64,000 nt of DNA, from positions 186,001 to 250,000 of the forward strand of contig NZ_FNJJ01000004.1 in assembly GCF_900104265.1 (NCBI RefSeq), written 5' to 3'. This document shows positions 15,908 to 23,569 of the stretch, in pieces (position 1 is the first letter of the stretch; each line of letters opens with the position of its first letter). Source of the stretch: Ectopseudomonas guguanensis. Its GTDB lineage: Bacteria > Pseudomonadota > Gammaproteobacteria > Pseudomonadales > Pseudomonadaceae. The notes beneath the pieces are model-generated. The model ran no database searches. It saw only the letters and a list, made by a program, of their open reading frames with translations, and was not told where the DNA came from. Both the position numbers and the translations under genes were made by a program.

Positions 15908-17398
15908 ATGAGCAGTCATCTCCAGGCCCACTACCGCAAAGCCGATCGCATCATGCTCGGCGTTCTCTGGCTCATGTTCCTCTACGCGCTCGGGCTTGCC
16001 GCCTGGCATTCCACCTGGGCCCAGGCGTTGCTGGTCGGCGGCACGACCGTCATCACCATGAGCCTGCTGCAACAGCTGATTCCCGGCCGGCGGCTGCTGC
16101 GCTGCTGCATCGCGGCGGCGTTCATGGTCATGTCCGCGCTGCACATCAACCAGAGCGGCGGTATGGTCGAGATGCACTTCGGCATCTTCGTGCTTCTGGC
16201 CTTCATGGTGTTCTACCGTGACTGGCTGCCGATCGTGGTGGCGGCAACGGTGATCGCCGTGCATCACCTGAGCTTCTTCGCCCTGCAGCTGCAGGGTGCC
16301 GGCGTCATCGTGGTGCCGCAGGGCAGCTGGCCGACGATTTTCCTGCACGCCTTCTATGTGGTGCTGGAGAGTGCCATCCTGATCTATCTGGCCCAGCAGA
16401 CCTATGGCGAGGCGCGCGAGGGCGCGGCCCTGAGGCAGACCGCCGAGCACCTGACCCAGCGCGAGGGCAGCGTGGATCTGCGCTACCGCAGCGCCGAAGC
16501 GGGGGAGGTTGTACAAGGTTTCAACCGCTTCCTCGATCAGCTCGACGAGCTGGTCAGCGAAACGATCGGCGACAGCCGCGACCTCGACCAGTTGGGTCGT
16601 CAGCTCTCCGCGGCCACCGCCGAGCTGCGTCAGGGCGCGCAGCGCCAGCAGCACGAGGTGGGCTACATGAGCGAAGCCATGCGCCAGATGGGCCGCGCCA
16701 TAGACGAGGTGGCCGGCCACGCCGACCAGGCTGCCCTGTCAGCCCAGACCGCTACCCGCCAGGCCAGCGAAGGCAGCGCCGCGGTAGCGCTCATCCGCCG
16801 GGAAATCTCCAGCCTGGCGACGCACATCGAAGGCACCGACCAGGAAGTCCAGTCACTGGCCGAGCAGTCGCAGCAGATCGGCACGGTTCTCGACGTGATT
16901 CGCGCCATTGCCGAACAGACCAACCTGCTGGCGCTCAATGCCGCCATCGAGGCGGCGCGCGCCGGCGAGCAGGGCCGCGGTTTCGCCGTGGTGGCTGACG
17001 AGGTGCGCAACCTGGCGCGCAAGACCGCCCAATCCACCGCCGAGATCCAGCAGATCATCACCCGCCTGCAGGACAGCAGTCGACGCGCGGCAGACGCCAT
17101 GCAACAGAGTCGCGGCGGCGTGCAGCGCTGCGTCGAGGACAGCGGCAGTGCAGCGGACAGGCTGGAGCAGATGGCTCGCGCCATCGCCGCGATCAGCCAG
17201 ATGAATGAACTGATCGCCAGCGCCACTCATGAGCAGGCTGCAGTGACCGGCGAGGTGGCCCAGCATCTGGACAGCGTGCAACTGGTCGCCCAGCGCAACG
17301 CCACGGACGCCGACAGCCTGGCCAGCCAGAGCCTGCGCCTGGCCTCAGTGGCCGAACGCCTGGGCCTGCTCAGCCGACGCTTCATCGTCACTCCCTGA
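15908..17398 (+). CDS. Methyl-accepting chemotaxis protein with multi-span membrane sensor
   Basis: Chemoreceptor of 496 aa. The N-terminal part (about 1-190) is a bundle of about six membrane helices instead of a periplasmic ligand domain, with a conserved-looking stretch [17 protein letters not shown] and [12 protein letters not shown] short HAMP-like linker ([19 protein letters not shown]) follows, then the cytoplasmic signalling domain, whose hairpin tip reads [19 protein letters not shown] and [15 protein letters not shown]. It would relay a membrane or redox-like stimulus to CheW/CheA. The start at 15908 ([11 protein letters not shown]) precedes the first helix. The 3' end overlaps the convergent AraC gene by 54 bases. 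Confidence 0.9.
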   Translation: MSSHLQAHYRKADRIMLGVLWLMFLYALGLAAWHSTWAQALLVGGTTVITMSLLQQLIPGRRLLRCCIAAAFMVMSALHINQSGGMVEMHFGIFVLLAFMVFYRDWLPIVVAATVIAVHHLSFFALQLQGAGVIVVPQGSWPTIFLHAFYVVLESAILIYLAQQTYGEAREGAALRQTAEHLTQREGSVDLRYRSAEAGEVVQGFNRFLDQLDELVSETIGDSRDLDQLGRQLSAATAELRQGAQRQQHEVGYMSEAMRQMGRAIDEVAGHADQAALSAQTATRQASEGSAAVALIRREISSLATHIEGTDQEVQSLAEQSQQIGTVLDVIRAIAEQTNLLALNAAIEAARAGEQGRGFAVVADEVRNLARKTAQSTAEIQQIITRLQDSSRRAADAMQQSRGGVQRCVEDSGSAADRLEQMARAIAAISQMNELIASATHEQAAVTGEVAQHLDSVQLVAQRNATDADSLASQSLRLASVAERLGLLSRRFIVTP

Positions 17399-18406
17399 GG
17401 CAGCGGCACCCCGCGGCGTGCCGCCCTGCCAGCGGCGAAAGGCACGGTAGAACGGCGACAGCTCGGCGAAACCGCAGGCGCGCGCCACCTCGCGCACGCC
17501 CAGGCCCTGATCGAGCAGGCGCAGCGCACGCAAGCGACGCACTTCGTCGTGCAACGTACGAAAGCTGCTGCCCTGCTCGCCCAGTGCCCGCTGCAAGGCG
17601 CTGCGATTGCTGCCCAGGGCCTGCGCACAGGCCTGCAGGCTGCAGGTCATGCTGCCCAGGTTGAGCTCCAGCCAGTAGCGCACCCGCGCCAGCAACTGGT
17701 TCTCCACCAGTTCCGCCAACTGCTTCTCGGCTTCCCCACTGAGCACCTCGAACAAACGCGGGCTGGCGCTGCGTGAAGGCCGCGAGAGCAGCGCTCGCGG
17801 CAGGATCAGCACGTCGTGCGGCTGCGCGAAACGCGGCTCGACGCCAAGCAGGCGGCGATGCTCGGCAAGCCTGCGCGGCGCCCGGTGGCGAAACTCGACG
17901 CCCGACAGGGGCAAGGCGTCGCCAGCGGCCGCGGCCAGCATCTTGCTCAGCAGCACGGCCAGGCATTCCATCTGCTGACGCAACGAGCCGACTTCGCGGT
18001 AGTTGAGGTCGATCACCAGGCGCGCCTCGTCGCCCTGCTCCACCAGCCGCGCGGCAAAACCACCGGAGAGGATGTGCTGGAAGCGTACGAAGGCCTGCAA
18101 GCCCTGACGCAGGTCGCGCGCCGCCAGCAGCAGGTAGCCGACCACGTCCATCGGTCGCGGCTGCATCATCTCGCCCAGGTGCAGGCCGATATCGACATCC
18201 CCGCTGATGCCTTCCAGCGCCCGCCAGAAGCGCGGCGCGTTGTCGTGCTCCTCGCGTGCCTCCAGCAGCGGCGCCGCCAGCGCCACCCCGGCGTAGGCGC
18301 GGCGGTAGGTATCGGTCGGGTCGAGCCCCAGCGCCGCCAGGGCTTCGTAGAGCAGCCGGCGCAGGGTCGAGGAATGGGTCAGGGCAACGAATGCGCGATC
18401 GGCCAT
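17345..18406 (-). CDS. AraC-family transcriptional regulator (arabinose-binding-domain type)
   Basis: Protein of 353 aa with an N-terminal ligand-binding-like domain of the type found in OruR-like regulators ([20 protein letters not shown], then [15 protein letters not shown]) and a C-terminal double HTH ([47 protein letters not shown]). The ATG at 18406 has GGAG at 6-base spacing; an earlier in-frame ATG at 18424 is less well placed. It is divergent from the N-acylase gene with about 120 bases between, so control of that gene is a reasonable guess. The 3' end overlaps the chemoreceptor gene. Confidence 0.87.
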   Translation of the reverse strand: MADRAFVALTHSSTLRRLLYEALAALGLDPTDTYRRAYAGVALAAPLLEAREEHDNAPRFWRALEGISGDVDIGLHLGEMMQPRPMDVVGYLLLAARDLRQGLQAFVRFQHILSGGFAARLVEQGDEARLVIDLNYREVGSLRQQMECLAVLLSKMLAAAAGDALPLSGVEFRHRAPRRLAEHRRLLGVEPRFAQPHDVLILPRALLSRPSRSASPRLFEVLSGEAEKQLAELVENQLLARVRYWLELNLGSMTCSLQACAQALGSNRSALQRALGEQGSSFRTLHDEVRRLRALRLLDQGLGVREVARACGFAELSPFYRAFRRWQGGTPRGAAASGSDDEASAEQAQAFGH

Positions 18407-18527
18407 GGCGGCTCCGCTGGACAATTGACCATAGACTTTCAGCCTTGAGGCATATGGTCAATGCCGATGCCCATGCAGCTTGAGCAAAATGCTCGCATGC
18501 CCGCTCTACAACAATAAGGATCGCTGG

Positions 18528-20906
18528 ATGAAACCTTCCCTGACCGCCCTTGCGCTGGTGATTGCCGCCGCCGCAGGCGGCCTGACCTGGTACCTGCACG
18601 ACAAGCAACCGCAACGCGACGGCGAACTGGTGCTCGGCGTCCTGCAGGCGCCGGTCAGCGTCGACTACGACGAACGCGGCGTGCCGCATATTCGCGCCGA
18701 AAACGAGGCGGACATGCACCGCGCCCTGGGTTTCGTGCATGCCCAGGATCGCCTGTTCCAGATGGAACTGCTGCGGCGCCTGGCACGCGGCGAACTGGCC
18801 GAGGTGCTTGGCGACAAGCTGGTGCCCACCGACCGCCTGTTCCGCACCCTGGAAATCGGCCGCCATGCCGATGCCTACGCTGCCCGCCTGGACGCAGGCA
18901 GCCCGTCCACCCAGGCCCTGCAGCACTACCTCGAAGGCATCAACCAGTACCAGGCCAGTCGCCCACGCCCCCTGGAGTTCGACCTGCTGGGCATCGAGCC
19001 ACGCCCCTTCACCATTGCCGACACCCTCAGCGTCGCCGGCTACATGGCCTACAGCTTCGCCGCGGCGCTGCGCACCGAACCGGTGATGACCCACATCCGC
19101 GACGAGCTGGGCGCGGACTACCTCGAGCTGTTCGACCTCGAATGGCACCCGCAGGGCGTGATAGGCACCCCCCTGGCCGCCAGCGACTGGCAGGACCTTG
19201 CCGCCCTCGCCCAGCTCAGCAACGACGCCCTGCAAGGCAGCGGCCTGCCGCAGTTCGAGGGCAGCAACGCCTGGGCCGTGTCCGGCAGCCGCACCGCCAG
19301 CGGCAAGCCATTGCTGGCCGGCGACCCGCACATTCGCTTCTCGCTGCCGGCGGTCTGGTACGAAGCGCACCTGCAGGCCCCCGGCTACGAGCTGTACGGC
19401 TACCACCATGCGCTGATACCCAGCGCCATGCTCGGCCACAACCGCGACTTCGCCTGGAGCCTGACCATGTTCCAGAACGACGACCTCGACCTGATCGCCG
19501 AGCGGGTCAACCCGGACAACGCCAACCAGGTCTGGTATCAGGGCAGCTGGGTCGACCTCCAGCAACGCACGGAAACCATCCAGGTCAAGGGCGCCGAGCC
19601 GGTGCAGATCACCCTGCGTCGTTCCCCGCACGGGCCGATCATCAACGACGCCCTGGGCCAGACCGGCGGCAGCACGCCGATCGCCATGTGGTGGGCCTTT
19701 CTCGAAACCGACAATCCGATGCTCGATGCCTTCTACCAGCTCAATCGCGCGGACGAGCTGGGCAAGGCCCGCGCCGCCGTCGAGAAGATCGAAGCCCCCG
19801 GCCTCAATGTGGTCTGGGCCAACGCCCGCGGCGATATCGGCTGGTGGGCGGCGGCCAAGCTCCCGCTGCGCCCCGAGGGCGTCAACCCGACCTTCATCCT
19901 CGACGGCGCCAGCGGCGACGCGGACAAGCTCGGCTATCACCCCTTCAGCGCCAACCCGCAGGAAGAGAACCCGCAGCGCGGCTACATCCTCTCGGCCAAC
20001 TACCAGCCCGTGCCGGCCAGCGGTATCGAGATTCCCGGTTACTACAACCTGCCTGATCGTGGTCAGCGCCTGAACCAGCACCTGAGCGATGCCTCGGTGA
20101 AATGGGATACGCAGAACAGCCAGGCACTGCAGCTCGACCCCGGTACCGGCTACGGCCCGCGCCTGCTGGCACCGATCCTCGACGAACTGCGCAGCGCAGC
20201 GGCGAACGACAAGGAGCGCGCACTGGTGGAACAACTGGCCGAGTGGAACGGCGACCACGCACTCGATTCCATGGCCGCCACCCTGTTCAACCAGCTGACC
20301 TACCAGCTCGCCCACGAAGCCATGGCCGACGAGCTGGGCGAGGCGTTCTTCGACAGCCTGCTGCAAACCCGCGCGCTCGACACCGCGCTACCACGCCTGA
20401 CCGCCAATGCCGACTCGCCCTGGTGGAATCGCCAGGGCAGCGCGCAGCGAGAGAGCCGCGCGCAGATCGTCGCCGAGGCCTGGCGAGCCAGCCTGGAGCA
20501 CCTGCACAGCCTGTTCGGCGAAGATGCCCAGGCCTGGACCTGGGGCCGTGGCCATACCCTCACCCACAGCCATCCGCTCGGCCTGCAGCAGCCGCTGGCC
20601 TGGCTGCTCAACGTCGGCCCGCTGGCTGCGCCTGGCGGCCATGAAACGCCGAACAACCTGTCGCACAAGATCGGCCCGGCGCCCTGGCCGGTGGTCTATG
20701 GTCCCTCGACCCGGCGTCTGATCGACCTGGCCGACGCGGAAAAGGCCCTGGGCGGCATACCCGTGGGCCAGAGCGGCGTACCGTTCGACGCTCATTACGG
20801 CGATCAGGCCGCCGCCCACGTGGCCGGCGAATATCAGCCGCAGCACCTCAGCGAGGCGGATGTGAAAGCGCACAGCCAGGGCAGGCTGCGCCTGCTGCCG
20901 CGCTGA
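18528..20906 (+). CDS. hacB: Penicillin-amidase family N-acylase, HacB-like AHL acylase
   Basis: Secreted N-terminal-nucleophile hydrolase of 792 aa, made as a precursor that cuts itself into alpha and beta chains. The signal or anchor is residues 1-22. The predicted autocleavage site is before S246 in EGSNAWAVSG, where Ser becomes the nucleophile. The preceding part (VSVDYDERGVPHIRAENEADMHRALGFVHAQDR, split in my reading around residue 60) and later GHETPNN fit the family. Length and context recall P. aeruginosa HacB (PA0305), which cleaves long-chain acyl-homoserine lactones. QuiP- and PvdQ-type paralogues are the alternatives, so the symbol is by resemblance. AAGGA precedes the ATG at 18528; the earlier in-frame start at 18480 is not supported. 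A AraC gene is divergent upstream. Confidence 0.8.
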   Translation: MKPSLTALALVIAAAAGGLTWYLHDKQPQRDGELVLGVLQAPVSVDYDERGVPHIRAENEADMHRALGFVHAQDRLFQMELLRRLARGELAEVLGDKLVPTDRLFRTLEIGRHADAYAARLDAGSPSTQALQHYLEGINQYQASRPRPLEFDLLGIEPRPFTIADTLSVAGYMAYSFAAALRTEPVMTHIRDELGADYLELFDLEWHPQGVIGTPLAASDWQDLAALAQLSNDALQGSGLPQFEGSNAWAVSGSRTASGKPLLAGDPHIRFSLPAVWYEAHLQAPGYELYGYHHALIPSAMLGHNRDFAWSLTMFQNDDLDLIAERVNPDNANQVWYQGSWVDLQQRTETIQVKGAEPVQITLRRSPHGPIINDALGQTGGSTPIAMWWAFLETDNPMLDAFYQLNRADELGKARAAVEKIEAPGLNVVWANARGDIGWWAAAKLPLRPEGVNPTFILDGASGDADKLGYHPFSANPQEENPQRGYILSANYQPVPASGIEIPGYYNLPDRGQRLNQHLSDASVKWDTQNSQALQLDPGTGYGPRLLAPILDELRSAAANDKERALVEQLAEWNGDHALDSMAATLFNQLTYQLAHEAMADELGEAFFDSLLQTRALDTALPRLTANADSPWWNRQGSAQRESRAQIVAEAWRASLEHLHSLFGEDAQAWTWGRGHTLTHSHPLGLQQPLAWLLNVGPLAAPGGHETPNNLSHKIGPAPWPVVYGPSTRRLIDLADAEKALGGIPVGQSGVPFDAHYGDQAAAHVAGEYQPQHLSEADVKAHSQGRLRLLPR

Positions 20907-20921
20907 TCGCCATCAAGAGTC

Positions 20922-20983
20922 TGCACACAGCGTGGTGCACCCTCGGTGCATCGCGCTGCACGCTGGTGCACCCTGGCGCTGCA
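20922..20983. promoter_or_regulatory. Cluster of NtrC-like TGCAC/GTGCA half sites
   Basis: Within 62 bases, TGCAC occurs at 20922, 20957 and 20967 and GTGCA ends at 20939, 20950 and 20970. The pair at 20967-20983 (TGCAC, 7 bases, CTGCA) has the 17-bp layout of NtrC sites with one mismatch. The cluster lies 70-135 bases upstream of the sigma-54 promoter at 21055, where enhancer sites are expected. Confidence 0.6.
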
Positions 20984-21054
20984 AATGCCGCCGCAGCCGT
21001 CGCCCGATGGCTCTGAACCCAGCGAAATCGGCCCTTGCCGCTTCGGTAATAAAA

Positions 21055-21071
21055 TTGGCACACGCCCTGCA
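21055..21071 (+). promoter_or_regulatory. Sigma-54 promoter
   Basis: TTGGCACACGCCCTGCA has the GG and GC pairs (21057-21058 and 21069-21070) exactly 10 bases apart, and TGGCAC matches the -24 consensus. Transcription should begin near 21082. No protein gene follows on this strand for 600 bases, which points to a non-coding transcript. Confidence 0.85.
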
Positions 21072-21081
21072 TAGGCTAAGG

Positions 21082-21243
21082 CAATCCCGGTTTTGGGGAC
21101 CTTGGTACAGGCAGGCCGGGGAATCCCCTTCTTTATTCGACGCGTCAGCGCGTAACCAGCGCGCCGCGGTTCGCTCGACGAACACGGCGCCACAGTTTCG
21201 GGGACCTTGGTACAGGCAGGCCGGGGAATCCCCTTCTTTATTC
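21082..21243 (+). ncRNA. nrsZ: NrsZ-like nitrogen-regulated small RNA
   Basis: Predicted transcript of about 160 nt from the sigma-54 promoter. It contains two identical 45-base modules (21095-21139 and 21200-21244). In each, GGGGA can pair with TCCCC 24 bases later, and TTCTTTATT follows, which looks like a stem plus U-rich terminator or Hfq/RNase site. The gene downstream is the PA5126-type gene and then trmL-secB. In P. aeruginosa, NrsZ, an NtrC- and RpoN-dependent sRNA processed into similar short modules, lies between ntrC and PA5126, as I recall. Here the upstream neighbour is the acylase gene rather than ntrC. Identity as NrsZ is inferred from position, promoter type and modular structure. 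The 5' end is predicted from the promoter; the 3' end is approximate. Confidence 0.78.
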
Positions 21244-21244
21244 G
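21095..21244 (+). repeat. Two exact 45-bp direct repeats, 105-bp period
   Basis: Copies at 21095-21139 and 21200-21244 are identical from GGGGACCTTGG to CTTCTTTATTCG. The preceding TTT is also shared, with one base differing. The 60 bases between them are unrelated in sequence. They form the two modules of the predicted small RNA, and the second copy overlaps the stop codon of the convergent gene at 21238. Confidence 0.93.
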
Positions 21245-21681
21245 GGACGTAGCGCCAGGCGCGCACGCCAACGTCCATCCTCCTGCGCACCGCGCCACTC
21301 CCCCTGCAGCGGGCGGGGTGATACCAGCACCAGCAGCAGATCCCGCCCGTCGCGCTCCAGGCGCCAGTTCACCAGGCCCAGCGGCAGCCTGAGCTGGCCA
21401 TCACGCACGCGCCCATAGGCATCTTCGTAGCGATACACCAGCGCGCCGTCGACATGCTCGGCCTGCGCCTGTGGCTCACGATTGAACCAGAGCTGCAGCC
21501 CCTGCTCCCAGGCCTCGACCTCCTCGATGCGCAAACGCGGCGGATCGAACACCCGGCCAATCATCATGCCGACGAGGAAGGCAATCAGCATCACCGACGC
21601 CATAAAACGCCAGCGCAAACGCGGCCGCGGATCTTCCGGCGGCGTAGAATGGCGCTCGTCCCAGTGCTCGGAGTGCTGCAT
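21238..21681 (-). CDS. Conserved hypothetical single-pass membrane protein (PA5126-like)
   Basis: Protein of 147 aa with a hydrophilic N-terminus, one membrane helix (FMASVMLIAFLVGMMIGRVF, about residues 26-45) and an extracytoplasmic beta-rich part (LRIEEVEAWEQGLQLWFNRE; LVYRYEDAYGRVRDGQLRLP). I do not recognise a functional domain. The ATG at 21681 overlaps the trmL start on the other strand; an in-frame ATG at 21693 would add 4 codons. The stop lies inside the second sRNA module, so the two converging transcripts overlap by a few bases. Confidence 0.75.
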   Translation of the reverse strand: MQHSEHWDERHSTPPEDPRPRLRWRFMASVMLIAFLVGMMIGRVFDPPRLRIEEVEAWEQGLQLWFNREPQAQAEHVDGALVYRYEDAYGRVRDGQLRLPLGLVNWRLERDGRDLLLVLVSPRPLQGEWRGAQEDGRWRARLALRPE

Positions 21682-22135
21682 GTTCCACGTCATCCTCTTT
21701 CAACCGGAAATTCCGCCCAATACCGGCAACATTATCAGGCTGTGCGCCAACAGCGGCTGCCAGCTGCACCTGATCGAGCCACTGGGCTTCGAGCTGGACG
21801 ACAAACGCCTGCGTCGTGCCGGGCTGGATTATCACGAGTACGCCACGCTCAAGCGCCATCCTGACCTGCAGAGCTGCCTCGAAACCCTCGGCCAGCCGCG
21901 CCTGTTCGCCTTTACCACCAAGGGTTCGCAACCCTTCCACGAAATCGCCTACCAGCCGGGCGACGCCTTCCTGTTCGGCCCGGAAAGCCGCGGCCTGCCG
22001 GAGGAAGTCCGCAACGCCCTGCCGCCCGAGCGGCGCGTGCGCCTGCCGATGCGTGCCGGCTGTCGCAGCCTGAATCTGTCCAACACGGTCGCGGTCACCG
22101 TTTACGAGGCCTGGCGGCAGAACGGTTTCGCCTAA
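21680..22135 (+). CDS. trmL: tRNA (cytidine(34)-2'-O)-methyltransferase
   Basis: SPOUT methyltransferase of 151 aa that 2'-O-methylates the wobble base of tRNA-Leu species using SAM. Family signatures: MFHVILFQPEIPPNTGNIIR at the N-terminus, LFGPESRGLPEEV in the knot, and MRAGCRSLNLSNTVAVTVYEA forming the C-terminal trefoil-knot SAM site. GGAG lies 6 bases before the ATG at 21680. The start codon interlocks with that of the divergent gene at 21681. It is followed by a terminator shared with secB. Confidence 0.95.
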   Translation: MFHVILFQPEIPPNTGNIIRLCANSGCQLHLIEPLGFELDDKRLRRAGLDYHEYATLKRHPDLQSCLETLGQPRLFAFTTKGSQPFHEIAYQPGDAFLFGPESRGLPEEVRNALPPERRVRLPMRAGCRSLNLSNTVAVTVYEAWRQNGFA

Positions 22136-22177
22136 GCCGAGTGAGGACGCCCCTGTCGCCGGCGCCCCACATAAAGC

Positions 22178-22217
22178 AAAAACGCCGCGAACCTGTTGCC
22201 AGGAGCGCGGCGTTTTT
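22178..22217. terminator. Bidirectional terminator between trmL and secB
   Basis: AAAAACGCCGCG (22178-22189) is exactly complementary to CGCGGCGTTTTT (22206-22217), with a 16-base loop. The A and T runs on the outer ends allow it to stop both convergent transcripts. Confidence 0.9.
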
Positions 22218-22232
22218 CAAGCGATATGACGC

Positions 22233-22718
22233 TTAGTGCTCGGTGGTCTCGCCGGCCTGCTGCATGCGCTGCAGCTCCTGCGCGTACAGCGCATCGAAGT
22301 TCACCGGCGACAGCATCAGGGCCGGGAAGGAACCGCGGGTCACCAGGCTGTCCAGCGCCTCGCGGGCGTAGGGAAAGAGGATGTTCGGGCAGAAGGCGCC
22401 GAGGGTGTGGCTCATCGAGGCAGCGTCCAGGCCCTTGATCAGGAAGATGCCGGCCTGCTGCACTTCGGCGATGAAGGCCACTTCTTCGCCATTCTTCACG
22501 GTCACCGACAGGGTCAGCACCACCTCGTGGAAATCACCTTCCAGCGTCTTCTGGCGGGTGTTGAGGTCCAGGCCGACGCTCGGAGTCCACTCCTGACGGA
22601 AGATTTCCGGGCTTTTCGGCGCTTCGAAGGACAGGTCCTTGACGTAGATGCGCTGCAGGGAGAATTGCGGGTTCTGCGATTCGGCAGCGGCTGCGCCGCT
22701 GTTGGCTTGCTCGGTCAT
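22233..22718 (-). CDS. secB: Protein-export chaperone SecB
   Basis: Cytosolic tetrameric chaperone, 161 aa, that keeps preproteins unfolded and hands them to SecA. Family sequence is clear: [20 protein letters not shown], the acidic [22 protein letters not shown] strand, [11 protein letters not shown], and [20 protein letters not shown] followed by [18 protein letters not shown]. It is the third gene of a compact yibN-grxC-secB run on the minus strand, the same order as in E. coli. The start at 22718 gives [10 protein letters not shown]. Confidence 0.98.
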   Translation of the reverse strand: MTEQANSGAAAAESQNPQFSLQRIYVKDLSFEAPKSPEIFRQEWTPSVGLDLNTRQKTLEGDFHEVVLTLSVTVKNGEEVAFIAEVQQAGIFLIKGLDAASMSHTLGAFCPNILFPYAREALDSLVTRGSFPALMLSPVNFDALYAQELQRMQQAGETTEH

Positions 22719-22746
22719 GGCGTTAGCCTTCCTTAACGTTGAGGTT

Positions 22747-23007
22747 TCAAGCGGGGTTCTGCAGCAGGGCGTCGAGCTTGCCGGCGCGCTCCAGGGCATA
22801 GAGGTCGTCACAGCCACCGACATGGGTGCTGCCGATCCAGATTTGCGGCACCGAGGTACGCCCGGCCTTGCGGGTCATCTCCGCGCGCACGGCCGGCTGG
22901 CCGTCGACGCGGATCTCCTCGTAATCCACCCCCTTGCTGGCCAGCAACTGCTTGGCGCGGATGCAGTAGGGGCACCAGTCGCTGGAGTAGATGACCACGG
23001 CGGTCAT
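22747..23007 (-). CDS. grxC: Glutaredoxin 3
   Basis: Small thiol-disulfide oxidoreductase of 86 aa that uses glutathione to reduce disulfides. The active site is CPYC at residues 12-15; TSVPQIWIG provides the cis-Pro segment, and [19 protein letters not shown] the glutathione-binding and C-terminal helix region. It begins one base after the upstream gene's stop and is followed closely by secB, so translation of the three genes is probably linked. Confidence 0.97.
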   Translation of the reverse strand: MTAVVIYSSDWCPYCIRAKQLLASKGVDYEEIRVDGQPAVRAEMTRKAGRTSVPQIWIGSTHVGGCDDLYALERAGKLDALLQNPA

Positions 23008-23008
23008 G

Positions 23009-23422
23009 TCACTTCACCAGCGGCAGGTTGTCGCCGCGCCAGGTGGCGATGCCACCGGACAGCTTGGCGGCGGTGAAGCCGGCCTTCTTCAGCTCGCGGG
23101 CGATGCTGCCGGCGTGCTGGCCCATGGCGTCGACGACGACGATGGTCTTGGCCTTGTGCTTTTCCAGCTCGGCGATGCGCGCAACCACCTTGTCGTAAGG
23201 GATGTGCAGCGAGTCGACGATATGGCCGGCAGAGAAGTCCTTCTGCGCACGCACGTCGAGCACCACGCCCTGGTCGCTGTTGACCAGCGCGGTGAGTTCG
23301 CGGCTCGACAGGCTCTGCCCGCCCTTGCGCATCTCGGTGACGATCAGCAGCACCAGCAGCACGGCGAACATGCCGCTCAGCACATAGTGATTAATAATGA
23401 ATTCAATCAGGTTGGCGAACAT
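23009..23422 (-). CDS. yibN: Membrane-anchored rhodanese-like protein without catalytic Cys (YibN-type)
   Basis: Protein of 137 aa with one N-terminal membrane helix (LSGMFAVLLVLLIVTEM, about 15-31) and a cytosolic rhodanese domain (DQGVVLDVRAQKDFSAGHI; GGIATWRGDNLPLV). The loop that normally has the persulfide-forming cysteine reads VVVDAMGQHAGS, so no sulfurtransferase activity is expected. The position before grxC and secB is the same as E. coli yibN, and by family resemblance a role in membrane protein biogenesis is possible. Divergent from gpmI. Confidence 0.9.
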   Translation of the reverse strand: MFANLIEFIINHYVLSGMFAVLLVLLIVTEMRKGGQSLSSRELTALVNSDQGVVLDVRAQKDFSAGHIVDSLHIPYDKVVARIAELEKHKAKTIVVVDAMGQHAGSIARELKKAGFTAAKLSGGIATWRGDNLPLVK

Positions 23423-23495
23423 CTATATGGCCCAGGACGGTAAAATGCCGGCCAGTATACACAGCCCCACAAGTCGGCCAAACCCCGTCCGGCAG

Positions 23496-23523
23496 TGACG
23501 CGCCAGGCGCTTGGCCCTAAAAT
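23496..23523 (+). promoter_or_regulatory. Candidate promoter of gpmI
   Basis: TGACGC (23496-23501), a 16-base spacer and TAAAAT (23518-23523) lie 47 bases before the gpmI ATG. A second TAAAAT at 23451 in the same divergent region could serve another start. Confidence 0.4.
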
Positions 23524-23569
23524 GCCGGGCTGTTTCCTTGCCCCCTCAGACGCAGAGCGAGCCCGCTTA

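Noticed and set aside
17388..20366. Open frame of 992 codons on the minus strand, antisense to hacB and overlapping the AraC gene
   Set aside because: No recognisable domain; both overlapped genes have family motifs and good starts. GC-rich DNA commonly gives such frames.
21082..21243. CrcZ/CrcY-type sRNA (also sigma-54 dependent)
   Set aside because: No repeated CA-type AANAANAA motifs for Hfq/Crc, and the neighbours are not cbrB or pcnB.
20913..21290. Minus-strand frame of 125 codons reading through both sRNA modules
   Set aside because: Its apparent internal peptide repeat comes only from the duplicated DNA module, it overlaps two real genes, and promoter evidence points to the other strand.
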